This document shows positions 43,791-53,089 of a stretch of DNA of 64,000 nucleotides, one piece after another. Source of the DNA: Richelia sp. CSU_2_1 (lineage in GTDB: Bacteria; Cyanobacteriota; Cyanobacteriia; Cyanobacteriales; Microcoleaceae). The number at the start of each line of letters is the position of its first letter. The first letter of the stretch is position 1. The stretch lies in assembly GCA_012034575.1 (NCBI GenBank), contig JAAUPF010000003.1, positions 1 to 64,000 on the forward strand, read 5' to 3'. Under the pieces are notes generated by a model. It ran no database searches and was not told the origin of the DNA. It saw only the letters and a program-made list of their open reading frames with translations. The position numbers and the translations under genes were made by a program.

Positions 43791-44999
43791 TTAAGCAGCT
43801 TGTCTCGTCCCGATGAAATTATTAGCAACCCGCTGCATATGTTCCGTGCGAGCCTTAAAAGTCTTCTCAAAAGTGTGTTTTTGAGCAAACTGCAGCGACT
43901 TAAAAGACAGATCTTTGATGATTTCTCGGTTGTAGCTGAGTTGAATAATTTTCTGCGCCATCCGTTGCGGTCGATCCATCGGCACCACCCATCCTGTCTG
44001 CGACATTTCAGAAATTCCCTCGAATGCTTCGTTTGAATAGCCCACGATAGGCACTCCGCAAGACATGGTTTCTACATAAGTACAAGAGGGATCGCCTTGT
44101 CGGTGACAGCAAACAAACAGGTCGATATTTTGCTTGACAAATGGGAAAAACTCTGTCTTAAAATCCGGAACGCCGAGCATTTTCACGCAATCTTGAAGTT
44201 GATTGTTGGCTATGGTGTCGTGCATCATCTTTTCTAAGTCGCCGGCACCGCTGATGAACATTTCAAAATTGGCTCCCCGTTTCCTAAGTTCCAGAGCCAC
44301 ATTCATTAAATGATCTGCTCCTTTCATTTTAATTAAGCGACCGGAGAAAAGCAATCGCAGGGGCATATCTTCAGAACGGTTTGCAGTCCGCATTTCAATA
44401 TCTCTGGCAGTTGCTAGCATATCCTCGCTAATCCGCGTGTCAAAGAACAGCATCGAATTGGGATTCAGTTTCAAGTATTCTTTATAGGTGGGAGTGCCGT
44501 TGCACTGCAAGCCATCGGCACCAGCGATCGCCGCGCGCTGCTTCATTTCTTGATTTTGTTCCCAAGCTATTTTCCGCAGGCGTACAAGGGGATTGCTCGC
44601 ATTGACGCTAGCAATTTGTTTGCGAGTTTTCAGAGTGTATTCAGAAACGTAAATACAGGGTACTCCCGCTAAATGGCAAAGTTTAGTAATATGGTTTTGA
44701 CGGTATCCAGGCACTGCCAGTACGAGCGCAGTATTGTGCTGGTGCAACAAAGCGGGCGTAATTAGATCGAAGGAAATGACCTCTAATTTGAATGGTAATT
44801 CGTCAAGATTGAAGATTTTGCAATCGATATTATCATTGCCGATTTGAGTTTCTTCCATCATCACTGTAATGGAGCCATCCCAATAATGGCTTAATTCGAC
44901 AACTGCTTCTATAAGTTTGCGAGTCAGTAAAACTTTACCGTTTGGCAAGAGTTTTGCTTGTAGGGGTTGCAAAATTGTTAAAGTATTGTTAGCAAGCAT
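43791..44999 (-). CDS. Glycosyltransferase family 4 protein
   Basis: The 402-residue GT-B-type protein has the C-terminal half starting LRLLFSGRLIKMKGADHLM (about residues 214-232), EMFISGAGDLEKMM, and the nucleotide-sugar block QGDPSCTYVETMSCGVPIVGY (about 299-319). The N-terminal half is less typical. It is encoded opposite to the main cluster and is convergent with the WecG/TagA gene, so it marks the right border of the polysaccharide locus and may be regulated separately. Confidence 0.75.
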   Translation of the reverse strand: MLANNTLTILQPLQAKLLPNGKVLLTRKLIEAVVELSHYWDGSITVMMEETQIGNDNIDCKIFNLDELPFKLEVISFDLITPALLHQHNTALVLAVPGYRQNHITKLCHLAGVPCIYVSEYTLKTRKQIASVNASNPLVRLRKIAWEQNQEMKQRAAIAGADGLQCNGTPTYKEYLKLNPNSMLFFDTRISEDMLATARDIEMRTANRSEDMPLRLLFSGRLIKMKGADHLMNVALELRKRGANFEMFISGAGDLEKMMHDTIANNQLQDCVKMLGVPDFKTEFFPFVKQNIDLFVCCHRQGDPSCTYVETMSCGVPIVGYSNEAFEGISEMSQTGWVVPMDRPQRMAQKIIQLSYNREIIKDLSFKSLQFAQKHTFEKTFKARTEHMQRVANNFIGTRQAA

Positions 45000-46237
45000 A
45001 GGACTGCACTCCTTGGGGTTTGAATTTGGTGGTTTTGTATTAATTCGGCGATCGCCAAAATTGCAACTTTAGAGAAAAGCACTCTCAAACAGCAGGATTG
45101 TTTTGTTGCACTGAACGGCGTTAGCCATAAAATACAGCAGCTATTTTTCCAGATAGACACGAACAGGAATTAAGCAAAATATCTGTATGTCTGGTGCGCG
45201 CTGCGCACCTTGCTGCTATGAATTTAGGGTGCTGAGCGCGCACCTTACCGCTATTAGTGGTGTATTCAACTATTGTTGGCGTAAGCCTTAATTAAGCTAG
45301 AGCTTGCATAACTGTGAGTCAGAAAATTTAATTTTCTACTCATTAATGCTGTAACTCAGCTACCAGATTTTTTTGTGGCCTCAACATATAACAGAGAATC
45401 AGAACAGAGTAGGGAAAAGCAACGTAGGGAAGCAAGACACGGGAAGCAAGACATGACTTCCGATCGCTTAATATTGCTGGTGGTGACTTAGATAACTTTT
45501 GGCGGTCACAGAACTACAAAGAAATCCGTTGCTGCAGGATCGGAACCTCCGTACCCGATACGATTTCGGATTTTATGTTTGCGCATTCAATCGACCTGCC
45601 ATCTGCTGTATTTCAAATTTAGTTCGATAAACTTACCGATCGACTTACTTTTGTAAGCTACTCGCTAGTCGCGGTAACTTACAAAGCCCACAAACCCCAT
45701 AACACTCGAAATCCTTATCTAAACTAGATTTGAAGTTGCCAAGTAAATGTCAACCTTTTGATATAGAGCCATCATCTAGGAAACTACGTATAAAAGTCAA
45801 TAGGCTGAGGTCAACTTTACAAATTATTTATACTAGACTGCTTAATTGTGAACATTTTTGGTGTTTTAGGCTAAATTTTCCTCAAATTACCTGCGCTCGT
45901 AGATATTTATACTTAAGTAGGGCTTGCCGGCAATCCCTTCCCTGCGATAATATTTTTTTGGCGCGCGAGCCTGGAACCCCAAAAATGCGATCGCAATGCT
46001 CTAAACAATACTATTTCTTCAAAATGCTGTTACAATACTCAGCGAGTAATCCAATGAACTTAAACTCGATAAGTAAGAGATACTGTTGCATTATTTTAGA
46101 GAATTGCTATAAGAAAATATTTGAATAAATAAATATATTTATTACGCAAATTTATAAAATATTAAGTATTAATTTTTGTAACAGAAATTTGCCCAGCCTT
46201 GCAACAGCAGTCGTAAGGCTCATCGCATGGAAAATCT
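45000..46237. other. Gap of about 1.24 kb without a convincing gene
   Basis: Contains two related TGCGC palindromes (CTGGTGCGCGCTGCGCACC near 45189 and TGAGCGCGCACC near 45234). The AT-rich stretch near 46120-46180 lies just beyond the proA 3' end. A 132-codon open frame at 45730-46128 has no protein-like composition. Nothing else supported. Confidence 0.5.
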
Positions 46238-47503
46238 CTAAAACAATCCATTACCCTGAACGATTTCTTTAATTGTAGTTAGCGTATCTAAACCAATCAA
46301 TCCCCGGCGATAACCTTTCTGATTCGACATTCCCAAAAATATCGCATCGCCCCGATTTTGATAGCGCCGAAATCGAGGTGAAGCATTAATAAAAGTAGAT
46401 GCGCTGTTGACATCCAAAGCAAATTGGCGGCTTTCTAAATAAGATTCAGTGGCGATGCAGTCAGCGTGACCGCTGCTGTAGCGGTTGATCCAACCGATCG
46501 CAATTTCTAAACTATCGACCACTTTAAAAGCTATAGTTTTGTTCAAATAAGGTTGAGTCCACTCAAAGGGTTCAGCCAATCTCAAATCTGAAAAATCTGC
46601 AACTAATTCCGCATCGCCAGTAATTTTAAAGCCTTTCTCTTTTAAACTGTTCCACAGCCTGACCAAAGAAGAATGCTTTTGATTGCGATCGATCAGGACT
46701 TTTTCGATCGCATTTACCGGATCTGGCACGCTTTGATGGCTGTCCAAAATCATCCACCTCGCCATCTCCAAACTGCCAGTCGGCGACCAATAAAGGTAGC
46801 AATTGCCCATTGCCGACCTCAAGACTGGTGCAGTACACTGCCGTACCACCTGCTGCACCAAACTCGGCCTTCCGTAGGGAATAATTAAGTTTAGATATTG
46901 GTCTTGAGTTACCAAATCCCGAATCGAAGCGCCTCCATCGGGCGGTACTACCTGCAAGCATCCTAACGGCAGACCGGCATCATCGATCGCCGACATCAAA
47001 ACATCCCCAATTACGCCATTAGTTTGCCAGCTTTCGCTACCGCCTTTGAGAATCAGACTGTTAGCGCTTTTGAGGCACAAACCCGCCGCTACCGCCCCCA
47101 ACTCGGGAAACGCTTCGTAAATTAAAGCTATCGCCCCCAGCGGCAGTGACTGACAGTACACCTGACACCGTTCGACTTGATAGGAAGCATTCATCACCCG
47201 GCCGATGGGATCTGGCATTTCTCCCAAGCGTTCGAGAATTTGCACGGTGGCTTTGAGGCGTTCCGGTGTCAGCTTCAGCCATTCCACAATTAACTCAGGA
47301 ATTGCCATGTCGCGACTGGCTTCTAAATCCAGAGTATTTGCTTCTAAAACTTCGTTTTGGCGCTGTTTCAGGGCTTTCGCCATTGCCTGCAAAGCTGCAG
47401 CGCGATCTGTACTTTTTGTCCCCGCCAACTCCAAAGAAGATTGATAGGCGCGGCGCGCGACATTTGCTCGATCGGGTAAAGGGCACGAATCGTCGGTTAT
47501 CAT
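46238..47503 (-). CDS. ProA-like glutamate-5-semialdehyde dehydrogenase paralogue lacking the catalytic Cys
   Basis: The 421-residue protein is homologous over its full length to gamma-glutamyl phosphate reductase (ProA, proline synthesis). Supporting blocks are PLGAIALIYEAFPEL (121-135), LCLKSANSLILKGGSES (142-158), GLPLGCLQVV (177-186) and YSSGHADCIATES. In ProA the nucleophile lies in V-C-N-A-x-E-T-L-L-V; here the aligned sequence is DPVNAIEKVLI (261-271), so Val263 replaces Cys. The PRGG loop is IPYGRP. Enzyme activity as ProA is therefore doubtful. A regulatory or other aldehyde-dehydrogenase-fold role, or a second true proA elsewhere, is likely. The start codon lies only 4 bp from the end of a TnpB element. 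Confidence 0.75.
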   Translation of the reverse strand: MITDDSCPLPDRANVARRAYQSSLELAGTKSTDRAAALQAMAKALKQRQNEVLEANTLDLEASRDMAIPELIVEWLKLTPERLKATVQILERLGEMPDPIGRVMNASYQVERCQVYCQSLPLGAIALIYEAFPELGAVAAGLCLKSANSLILKGGSESWQTNGVIGDVLMSAIDDAGLPLGCLQVVPPDGGASIRDLVTQDQYLNLIIPYGRPSLVQQVVRQCTAPVLRSAMGNCYLYWSPTGSLEMARWMILDSHQSVPDPVNAIEKVLIDRNQKHSSLVRLWNSLKEKGFKITGDAELVADFSDLRLAEPFEWTQPYLNKTIAFKVVDSLEIAIGWINRYSSGHADCIATESYLESRQFALDVNSASTFINASPRFRRYQNRGDAIFLGMSNQKGYRRGLIGLDTLTTIKEIVQGNGLF

Positions 47504-47507
47504 CTAC

Positions 47508-47620
47508 GTGAACTACCCACCTTCAACGGTCGTACCAGTATGAAGGGGGCTTCCCAATTCAAGGGCAACAGCCTCAACAACAGTGGATTTTTGTCCATAT
47601 CGCTTTGGTCTTACATTGCC
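47508..47620 (-). ncRNA. omegaRNA 3' region / right end of the TnpB element
   Basis: On the minus strand the right end forms CCCCCTTCA-(loop)-TGAAGGTGGG before TAGTTCAC at 47508. By analogy with known TnpB systems the guide would be the next 16-20 nt, GTAGATGATAACCGACG, which covers the proA-like start codon. The upstream limit of the RNA is not determinable by eye. Confidence 0.6.
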
Positions 47621-48739
47621 TCCAAGGGCAGTAACGCTGGTTCCCAACGCCAAGATCCGTAAGCCTTCATTCTTGATGTTAATAGCTGCATTGATATCTC
47701 GATCGTGCCGATTCCCGCAGTGGGGACATTCAAATTCACGTACAGACAGATCCATTTTTGGCAGTGACAATAAAGTATTTGAGCAGAGATGGGATGATGG
47801 AAAAAATCGACCTACTTCTAGATAGACTTTACCTTCTGCTTCTGCTTTATATTTGAGCATCGTGCAAAACATTCCCCAGCCAGCATCACTGAAGGATTTA
47901 GCCAGATTGTGATTTTTCACCAGGTTCTTTACTGCCAGATTCTCGACGACAATTACTTGGTTTTCGTTAACTATCTTACGGGATAATTTGTGTCGGAAAT
48001 CTTCACGGACTCTAGCTATCTTGGCATGAACTTTGGCTACAGCTAATTTAGCCTTACGCCGTCTGTTGGTTGTCGGGTCTTTCTTTCTAGATAGCTTGCG
48101 CTGCTTGCGTTTTAAGTTGCGTTCGTGCTTTTTGAGGTGCCGGGGGTTTTGGTATTTCGAGCCATCGGATGTGACTGCGAAATCAAGTAAGCCAAGGTCT
48201 ATACCAATAGCTTTACCATCTTCGTTAATTACTGGATTTTCCATACCATCATCCATCAACAGCGAGGCATAATAACGACCATCAGGCATTTTAGATACCG
48301 TCACAGTCCTTAGAGTGCCAACACAATCGCGGTGAATTTTAGCCTTAACAACTCCAAGATTGCCGGGAAACTTAATCTCAGAATGCGAGAGAATTTTGAC
48401 GTTCTGAGGGTATTGCATAGATTGTCTACCCTGACGTTTTTTAAACGTTGGATAAGCAGCCCGACCATCAAAGAAGTTGATAAACGCACCAGACAGATTC
48501 AATACGGACGACTGGAGGCATTGAGAATAGCATTCTTTGAGCCATTCATACTCAGTTTTCCAAACAGGGATCTGTTTTTTCATTGTCAAAGCCGATACGC
48601 CCTTCCCGGTCTCTTTGTAGGTCTGGGACATCGCCGCCAGAGATTGATTCCATACCCATCTCACACAGCCAAAAGCTTGCGCCAAATGACTTTGTTGCTC
48701 GATGGTTGGATCAATTCTGACTTTGACCGCCTTTAACAC
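47513..48739 (-). CDS. tnpB: TnpB-family RNA-guided nuclease (IS200/IS605)
   Basis: The 408-residue protein has an N-terminal HTH_OrfB region (VKVRIDPTIEQQSHLAQAFG...WNQSL) and a RuvC-like OrfB domain. The catalytic acidic residues lie in GIDLGLLDFAV (first Asp), IVVENLAVKNL (Glu) and CPHCGNRHDRDINAA (last Asp). The C-terminal zinc ribbon should have two C-x2-C pairs. The second is intact (CPHC) but the first reads CSNT, losing a cysteine. GTG at 48739 is the start (VLKAVKVRID); the longer frame includes non-protein sequence. TnpB cleaves target DNA next to a TAM using the omegaRNA made from the right end and aids element persistence. Damage to the ribbon may reduce activity. Confidence 0.85.
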   Translation of the reverse strand: MLKAVKVRIDPTIEQQSHLAQAFGCVRWVWNQSLAAMSQTYKETGKGVSALTMKKQIPVWKTEYEWLKECYSQCLQSSVLNLSGAFINFFDGRAAYPTFKKRQGRQSMQYPQNVKILSHSEIKFPGNLGVVKAKIHRDCVGTLRTVTVSKMPDGRYYASLLMDDGMENPVINEDGKAIGIDLGLLDFAVTSDGSKYQNPRHLKKHERNLKRKQRKLSRKKDPTTNRRRKAKLAVAKVHAKIARVREDFRHKLSRKIVNENQVIVVENLAVKNLVKNHNLAKSFSDAGWGMFCTMLKYKAEAEGKVYLEVGRFFPSSHLCSNTLLSLPKMDLSVREFECPHCGNRHDRDINAAINIKNEGLRILALGTSVTALGGNVRPKRYGQKSTVVEAVALELGSPLHTGTTVEGG

Positions 48740-48934
48740 GATGTTTTTATCACAAGCTCCGGGACTATGATAACATAAATCCAAAAAGCAAGCGGTGGGT
48801 TTTGTTCGCTCATCGCCCACCCGTCACTTTCCGAGATCTAAAGATTGTCGGGATTGTTCGGGGTGGGACTCTTCGCTTACTCGGCTTTCATCCCACACTA
48901 ACCGGGTACGCTATGGGGATTCCCACCTGTCTAG

Positions 48935-49441
48935 CTAACGCCTGTAAGCCAGCCATACCATCAGCGCCGGCAGCATTGCCAGCAATACCGCCACCATTGC
49001 CCACAGAATAATATTCGGACCGGGCGACTGCAGCGCCAGCGGCAGCCAAATCACTAACGGCACCAAAATCATGCCCAAGGCCAGCGGCAAGTAGTGCGCC
49101 CTCAAGCCTGGGTTGGCCCTGTTCCACTGATTCCCCGTCCACCGCCAAGCCTGTTTGTAAGGGTAATTTGTCGATAATTGCTCGATAACGTCTCCGCTTT
49201 CGTCCAATACAAATATTTGCTGACAGCGGTTGCAGCCAAAGGCTTCTGTCAGCGTTATGGGAATGAGCCGGCCCCGCCGCCGGCAGGGGCAGGGGTACTC
49301 ACCGTTTAAGTCAATCTTGGGAGATTTTTGAGATGGCACGAGCGGTCGGTTAACAAAAGCGTTTTTGCAAAGATCGTCCTTCGAGTATCGGTCGGGGCAG
49401 ACTTGCCAACTCCTTGCTGCGGGCTTTGGCTCGATCGGCAT
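48935..49441 (-). CDS. Conserved cyanobacterial membrane protein of unknown function
   Basis: The 168-residue protein has a cysteine-rich N-terminal half with C-P-C (GEYPCPCRRRGRLIPITLTE) and C-x2-C (FGCNRCQQIFV), a zinc-ribbon-like arrangement. The motif VIEQLSTNYPYKQAWRWTG follows, and two C-terminal membrane segments (about residues 120-140 and 143-163). The central stretch is of a type conserved among cyanobacteria, but I know no function. The ATG at 49441 is used; a TTG seven codons upstream is possible. Its 3' end borders the left side of the TnpB element. Confidence 0.7.
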   Translation of the reverse strand: MPIEPKPAARSWQVCPDRYSKDDLCKNAFVNRPLVPSQKSPKIDLNGEYPCPCRRRGRLIPITLTEAFGCNRCQQIFVLDESGDVIEQLSTNYPYKQAWRWTGNQWNRANPGLRAHYLPLALGMILVPLVIWLPLALQSPGPNIILWAMVAVLLAMLPALMVWLAYRR

Positions 49442-49593
49442 TTTTGAGTTGCAGGTTCCCAATATAACTTTACCACTAATTTGGGTATTCTCATCCTGCG
49501 TTGAACGTATACCACAGAATCGCGATCGCAGGTTTTGTCTGTCTGTAGGTAAAGAGGTTGCACTCGTAGCTGCAGAAGCGAAAGCTTAGCAGA

Positions 49594-49690
49594 GTGAACT
49601 ACCCACCACCAACGCTATCGCGGATGGTGGGGGCTTCCGACTTCGCTGGGGAACGCCTCGTAGAGGTCTTGCGACCCCTAGTTGGTCTTA
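49594..49690 (-). ncRNA. Solo TnpB-type right end / omegaRNA without tnpB
   Basis: On the minus strand this sequence shares TAAGACCAA, GAGGCGTTCCCC and GGAAGCCCCC...GGTGGGTAGTTCAC with the 3' end of the TnpB element at 47508. The terminal hairpin is CCCACCA/TGGTGGTGGG here against CCTTCA/TGAAGG there, that is, changed on both sides with pairing kept. A CGC-GATA-GCG apical hairpin is also present. It lies 70 bp past the metK stop. A non-autonomous element or retained RNA is likely. Confidence 0.6.
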
Positions 49691-49759
49691 TATCAAATCC
49701 GGGGAAGAGAAAACCCCTCAATCCAATTAAAAAGCGCTGAGGCACCTCCTAAAATGGCA

Positions 49760-51022
49760 CTATCCAGCCACCGCGGACAACTGTTGGCTCACAGCTTCTT
49801 TCAATAGCGCCGCCTTATCAGTTTGTTCCCAAGGCAGATCTAAATCGCTTCGTCCCAAATGACCGTAAGCAGCTACATCTTGATAGAAACGACCGCCTCT
49901 TTCCGCAGGCAAATTCTGCAAATTAAATGTCTGAATAATCCCCGCCGGACGCAGTTCAAAAATTTGCTGCACTGCTTCTAAAAGGCGATCTTCATCAACT
50001 TTTGCAGTGCCAAAAGTCTCGATCGTCATGCTCACGGGTCGCGCTACCCCGATCGCGTAACTTAACTGCATTTCGCATTTATCTGCCAAACCAGCCGCCA
50101 CGATATTTTTAGCAACATAGCGGCAAGCATAAGCCGCGCTGCGGTCTACCTTCGTCGGATCTTTTCCTGAAAAAGCACCGCCACCGTGTCGCGAATAACC
50201 GCCGTAAGTATCCACAATAATTTTGCGACCCGTTAAACCGGAATCCCCTTGAGGTCCGCCCACGACAAATTTGCCAGTGGGATTGACAAGGAAGCGAGTT
50301 TGTGAGTCCGGTTTCACGCTGATATCGGCGAACACGGGTTCGACTACAGCAGTCCAAAGGTCTTCTTTGATCTTGGCTTGAACGGCTACTGCTTCAGAAA
50401 TATCGCCGATCGTCTCTGTATGCTGCGTAGAAATTAAAATTGTATCTATGCCCACAGGTTTCCCGTCCTCATAAATCACCGTAACTTGGCTTTTACCGTC
50501 GGGACGCAGGTAAGGCAACTGACAGGTTTTCCGCACAGCAGCTAGCTGGCGGCAAATCCGGTGGGCCAAACTAATTGGCAGCGGCATCAATTCCGGCGTT
50601 TCGTTGCAAGCAAAGCCGAACATCAAACCTTGATCGCCAGCCCCTATAGCGTCCAATTCCTCATCGCTAGCTTGTTCCCGGCTTTCGTGAGCCGTATTCA
50701 CCCCCCGAGCAATATCGGGGGACTGAGTGTCAAGAGCCACCAACACCGCACAGCTATTAGCCGAAAAACCGTTGTCAGCGTCGATGTAGCCAATGTCTGC
50801 TATCGCTTTCCGTGCCAATTCAATGTAATTTACCTGAGCTTTAGTGGTAATTTCGCCCGTCAGCAACACCAAGCCGGTGTTGACCACAACTTCGGCGGCG
50901 ACGCGACTTTTAGGGTCTTCGGTTAGCAAGGCATCTAAGATAGTGTCTGAAATTCGATCGCAGATTTTATCGGGATGGCCTTCAGTAACGGATTCCGATG
51001 TAAAAAGGTAGCGGCGTGACAA
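49760..51022 (-). CDS. metK: S-adenosylmethionine synthetase
   Basis: The 420-residue enzyme forms S-adenosylmethionine from methionine and ATP. Signature blocks are [20 protein letters not shown] (residues 6-25, with the ATP-site His), [16 protein letters not shown] (about 125-140) and [19 protein letters not shown] (about 276-294, the P-loop-like segment). TTG at 51022 is the start because AAAGGAGGAAGG lies just upstream and the protein family begins at this point (SRRYLFTSE). The open frame extends to 51190 only as non-coding sequence. No SAM riboswitch is recognisable upstream. Confidence 0.92.
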   Translation of the reverse strand: MSRRYLFTSESVTEGHPDKICDRISDTILDALLTEDPKSRVAAEVVVNTGLVLLTGEITTKAQVNYIELARKAIADIGYIDADNGFSANSCAVLVALDTQSPDIARGVNTAHESREQASDEELDAIGAGDQGLMFGFACNETPELMPLPISLAHRICRQLAAVRKTCQLPYLRPDGKSQVTVIYEDGKPVGIDTILISTQHTETIGDISEAVAVQAKIKEDLWTAVVEPVFADISVKPDSQTRFLVNPTGKFVVGGPQGDSGLTGRKIIVDTYGGYSRHGGGAFSGKDPTKVDRSAAYACRYVAKNIVAAGLADKCEMQLSYAIGVARPVSMTIETFGTAKVDEDRLLEAVQQIFELRPAGIIQTFNLQNLPAERGGRFYQDVAAYGHLGRSDLDLPWEQTDKAALLKEAVSQQLSAVAG

Positions 51023-51037
51023 TGAACCTTCCTCCTT
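51020..51037 (-). promoter_or_regulatory. Ribosome-binding site fixing a TTG start of metK
   Basis: The minus strand reads AAGGAGGAAGGTTCATTG. The purine-rich Shine-Dalgarno sequence is 4 to 9 nt from the TTG, making this start far better than upstream ATG candidates. Confidence 0.7.
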
Positions 51038-51190
51038 TAGTGTGCGTGAAGCCTGCGCGACACCATCAGAAACCGACGAGTTGCTTTTCTGGTAGCAGTC
51101 GGGAACAATTGCGTCTCGACCGCCGGAAAATTTGTGTCGGTCTCTTTTGAATGTTGCAGCAGGGTTTGAGATTGGATAAAGTGAAACCAC

Positions 51191-51512
51191 TATAGCAAAT
51201 TGGCATTCCCCGATTTAAAGATGGGGGATTTTGCCCCATCAGGATTCCCGTTAATTCATTTTCAGCAACCTGCTGCGGGTGGCTCGACCGCAATGTAGGT
51301 TTTTTCTACAAGCAAAATACTTATGCTTCACCCATGCCCTACGCGACCGATACAACCGGACATGATATCACGTCCGATCGATTGACCGCGATTAGAGCAT
51401 TAGGTTGAGTCCAACGAAGTGAAACCCGCAGCTATGCGCTAGACTCAACATTTATAAATGTTGGGCTTTCACGGAGTTTAACCTCACATTAAGCACCATA
51501 GAAGAACCAGAA
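51191..51512. repeat. Gap with a dispersed TTGAGTC...GACTCAA repeat
   Basis: Contains TTGAGTCCAACGAAGTGAAA (about 51404) and the inverted ACTCAACATTTATAAATGTTGGG part (about 51442-51464), a form of the dispersed element common in these genomes. No gene. Confidence 0.45.
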
Positions 51513-52439
51513 TTAATTACCTGTGACAATCTCTTCTAGGGCAGATTTTAGATCGGGATATTGATATTGAAACCCGCCAGCCAAAGTTTGTTTCGGCAAA
51601 ACTTTTTGCCCCTCCAACACAACTTTAGCGCCATCTCCCAACAGCAATTCTAAAGCAAAACCAGGCACCGGCAACCAAGAAGGCCGCTTCAAAACTTCTC
51701 CCAAAGTTGCGCACAATTCATTCATCCGCACTGGATTCGGTGCTGTCGCATTCAAGACACCTGAAACTTGCGCATTTTCCAAAGCGTACAAGATTAAATT
51801 AACAACATCGTCGCGGTGAATCCAAGAAAACCACTGTTTTCCAGTGCCGATCGGACCGCCAGCAAATAGTTTAAAAGCTGGCAGCATTTTTGCCAGCGCG
51901 CCTCCGTTTCCCAACACGATTCCGAACCGCAAAATTGCCAGCCGCGTTCCCGAATTTTTGACTTTTTCGGCCTCTGCTTCCCAGGTTTTACAAACATCAG
52001 CTAAAAAATCATTTCCCGCAGGACTATTTTCCTCAAACTCAGCCGTTTCGCTAGTTCCGTAATAGCCGATCGCCGACGTACTTACTAACACAGCAGGCTT
52101 GGGATTAGCATTAGCGATCGCCTCTACTAATTTTTGCGTTGTTAATTTGCGGCTGTCAAGAATAGCTTGCCGGCGCGCCTCCGTCCATTTTTCTTCAGCA
52201 ATTGGCACGCCCGCTAAATTGACAACCGCATCGCAACCCGCGATCGACTTTTGCCAATCACCGGACTCGGCTGGCTCGTAGGCGATAACTTCCAAATTCG
52301 GATAAGCCGAAGCTGGAAAAAATCGCTTCGCCCGCGCCGCATCGCGAGTCAAAACCACCGTGTGATGCCCTTGCGCTTGCAACCTTTCTACCAAACGGCT
52401 GCCCACAAATCCCGTTGCTCCCGCGATCGCTACTTTCAT
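51513..52439 (-). CDS. TIGR01777-family SDR protein (YfcH-like epimerase/dehydratase)
   Basis: The 308-residue extended SDR has [19 protein letters not shown] (residues 7-25) as NAD(P)-binding loop, [20 protein letters not shown] (about 71-90), STSAIGYYG (about 120-128) and the C-terminal DUF1731 segment [26 protein letters not shown] (about 259-284). All are diagnostic of the TIGR01777 family. Homologues are YfcH and chloroplast Giant Chloroplast 1 / SulA, implicated in cyanobacterial cell division; a sugar-nucleotide epimerase activity has not been shown. Its role here is by family only. Confidence 0.85.
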   Translation of the reverse strand: MKVAIAGATGFVGSRLVERLQAQGHHTVVLTRDAARAKRFFPASAYPNLEVIAYEPAESGDWQKSIAGCDAVVNLAGVPIAEEKWTEARRQAILDSRKLTTQKLVEAIANANPKPAVLVSTSAIGYYGTSETAEFEENSPAGNDFLADVCKTWEAEAEKVKNSGTRLAILRFGIVLGNGGALAKMLPAFKLFAGGPIGTGKQWFSWIHRDDVVNLILYALENAQVSGVLNATAPNPVRMNELCATLGEVLKRPSWLPVPGFALELLLGDGAKVVLEGQKVLPKQTLAGGFQYQYPDLKSALEEIVTGN

Positions 52440-52493
52440 TTGTTACTCGCTATCCAAACTTGTCTTAGATTATAGCTGGTAAAAGTATAGTCA

Positions 52494-52998
52494 TTTATTG
52501 CATGACATGGGAGGCGTTAAATCCCTCCCCCTTCGCTTTTACTGTGAGCGGATTAACCCGCCTCGGCTGAACAACTCCGCTCTCTATCCCATCGCTAAAC
52601 GCATTTGGGATTGCTTTTCTGAGGATGTTGTAAGAACCGTTAACATCGGAGTTAATTAATTGACCGATTGATGTTCTGTACAATCCTCTTTTGATTCGCT
52701 TGCCACTAAATATGACATCCAAATCGCCAGTATGCCCGTACACAGGAATTGGATCTAGATTCAAGAAGCTCGACTTAGACTTGTAAGACTCTTCTTGCAC
52801 TATCACCTTAATTCCCATCAATCGAGCCTTGTATTCCAGCATTTCAATTAGTCTAGCGTGAGGAATGCTGACAAAGTTTTGATTGGTTCGTTTTCCCAAG
52901 TCAATTTCAGTTTTCCACTGTGCATTTTTGCCAATTACTAGCGTCCCAATTTGATTTGCTATCAAAATTTCAACTATTAATCGACTTGTGTGATGCAA
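52494..52998 (-). pseudogene. TnpB remnant, C-terminal half with right-end hairpin
   Basis: About 167 codons corresponding to the C-terminal part of an IS1341-type TnpB. LIVEILIANQIGTLVIGKN includes the strand before the catalytic Glu region. QEESYKSKSSFLNLDPIPVYG, FSGKRIKRGLYRTSIGQL and INSDVNGSYNILRK hold the last catalytic Asp, in a subfamily whose zinc ribbon is reduced. The N-terminal HTH and first RuvC half are missing. Minus-strand sequence at the stop forms GGGAGG...CCTCCC, like an element end. The remnant is of a different family from the full TnpB at 47513. Confidence 0.75.
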
Positions 52999-53089
52999 GT
53001 ATAGCAGCCGTCAGCCATCAGCCGTCACGAGCGATCGGCTTTGAAAGCTTTGCACATTCAGCTTTTCTACGCTTCACGTCGCTGACCGC

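Larger units (their letters stand above)
47508..48920 (-). mobile_element. IS200/IS605-type element with tnpB only
   Basis: The element carries tnpB (47513-48739) without tnpA. Its right end is the conserved terminus GGTGGGTAGTTCAC, reading on the minus strand and ending at 47508. The left end is placed only roughly between 48740 and 48934, where an imperfect hairpin (GTGGGATGAAAGCC...GAGTCCCAC, about 48866-48898) lies before the stop of the neighbouring gene. TnpB overlaps the right-end RNA (omegaRNA) by its 3' codons, as is usual. Confidence 0.65.

Noticed and set aside
45730-46128. 132-codon plus-strand frame in the gap before proA
   Set aside because: Cys/Tyr/Arg-rich composition unlike real proteins here, no ribosome-binding site and an AT-rich non-coding setting.
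51023-51190. N-terminal extension of metK by 56 codons
   Set aside because: The family starts at SRRYLFTSE, and a strong Shine-Dalgarno sequence precedes the TTG at 51022.
51191-51512. SAM riboswitch upstream of metK
   Set aside because: No SAM-riboswitch core could be recognised; the structure present is a dispersed TTGAGTC/GACTCAA repeat.
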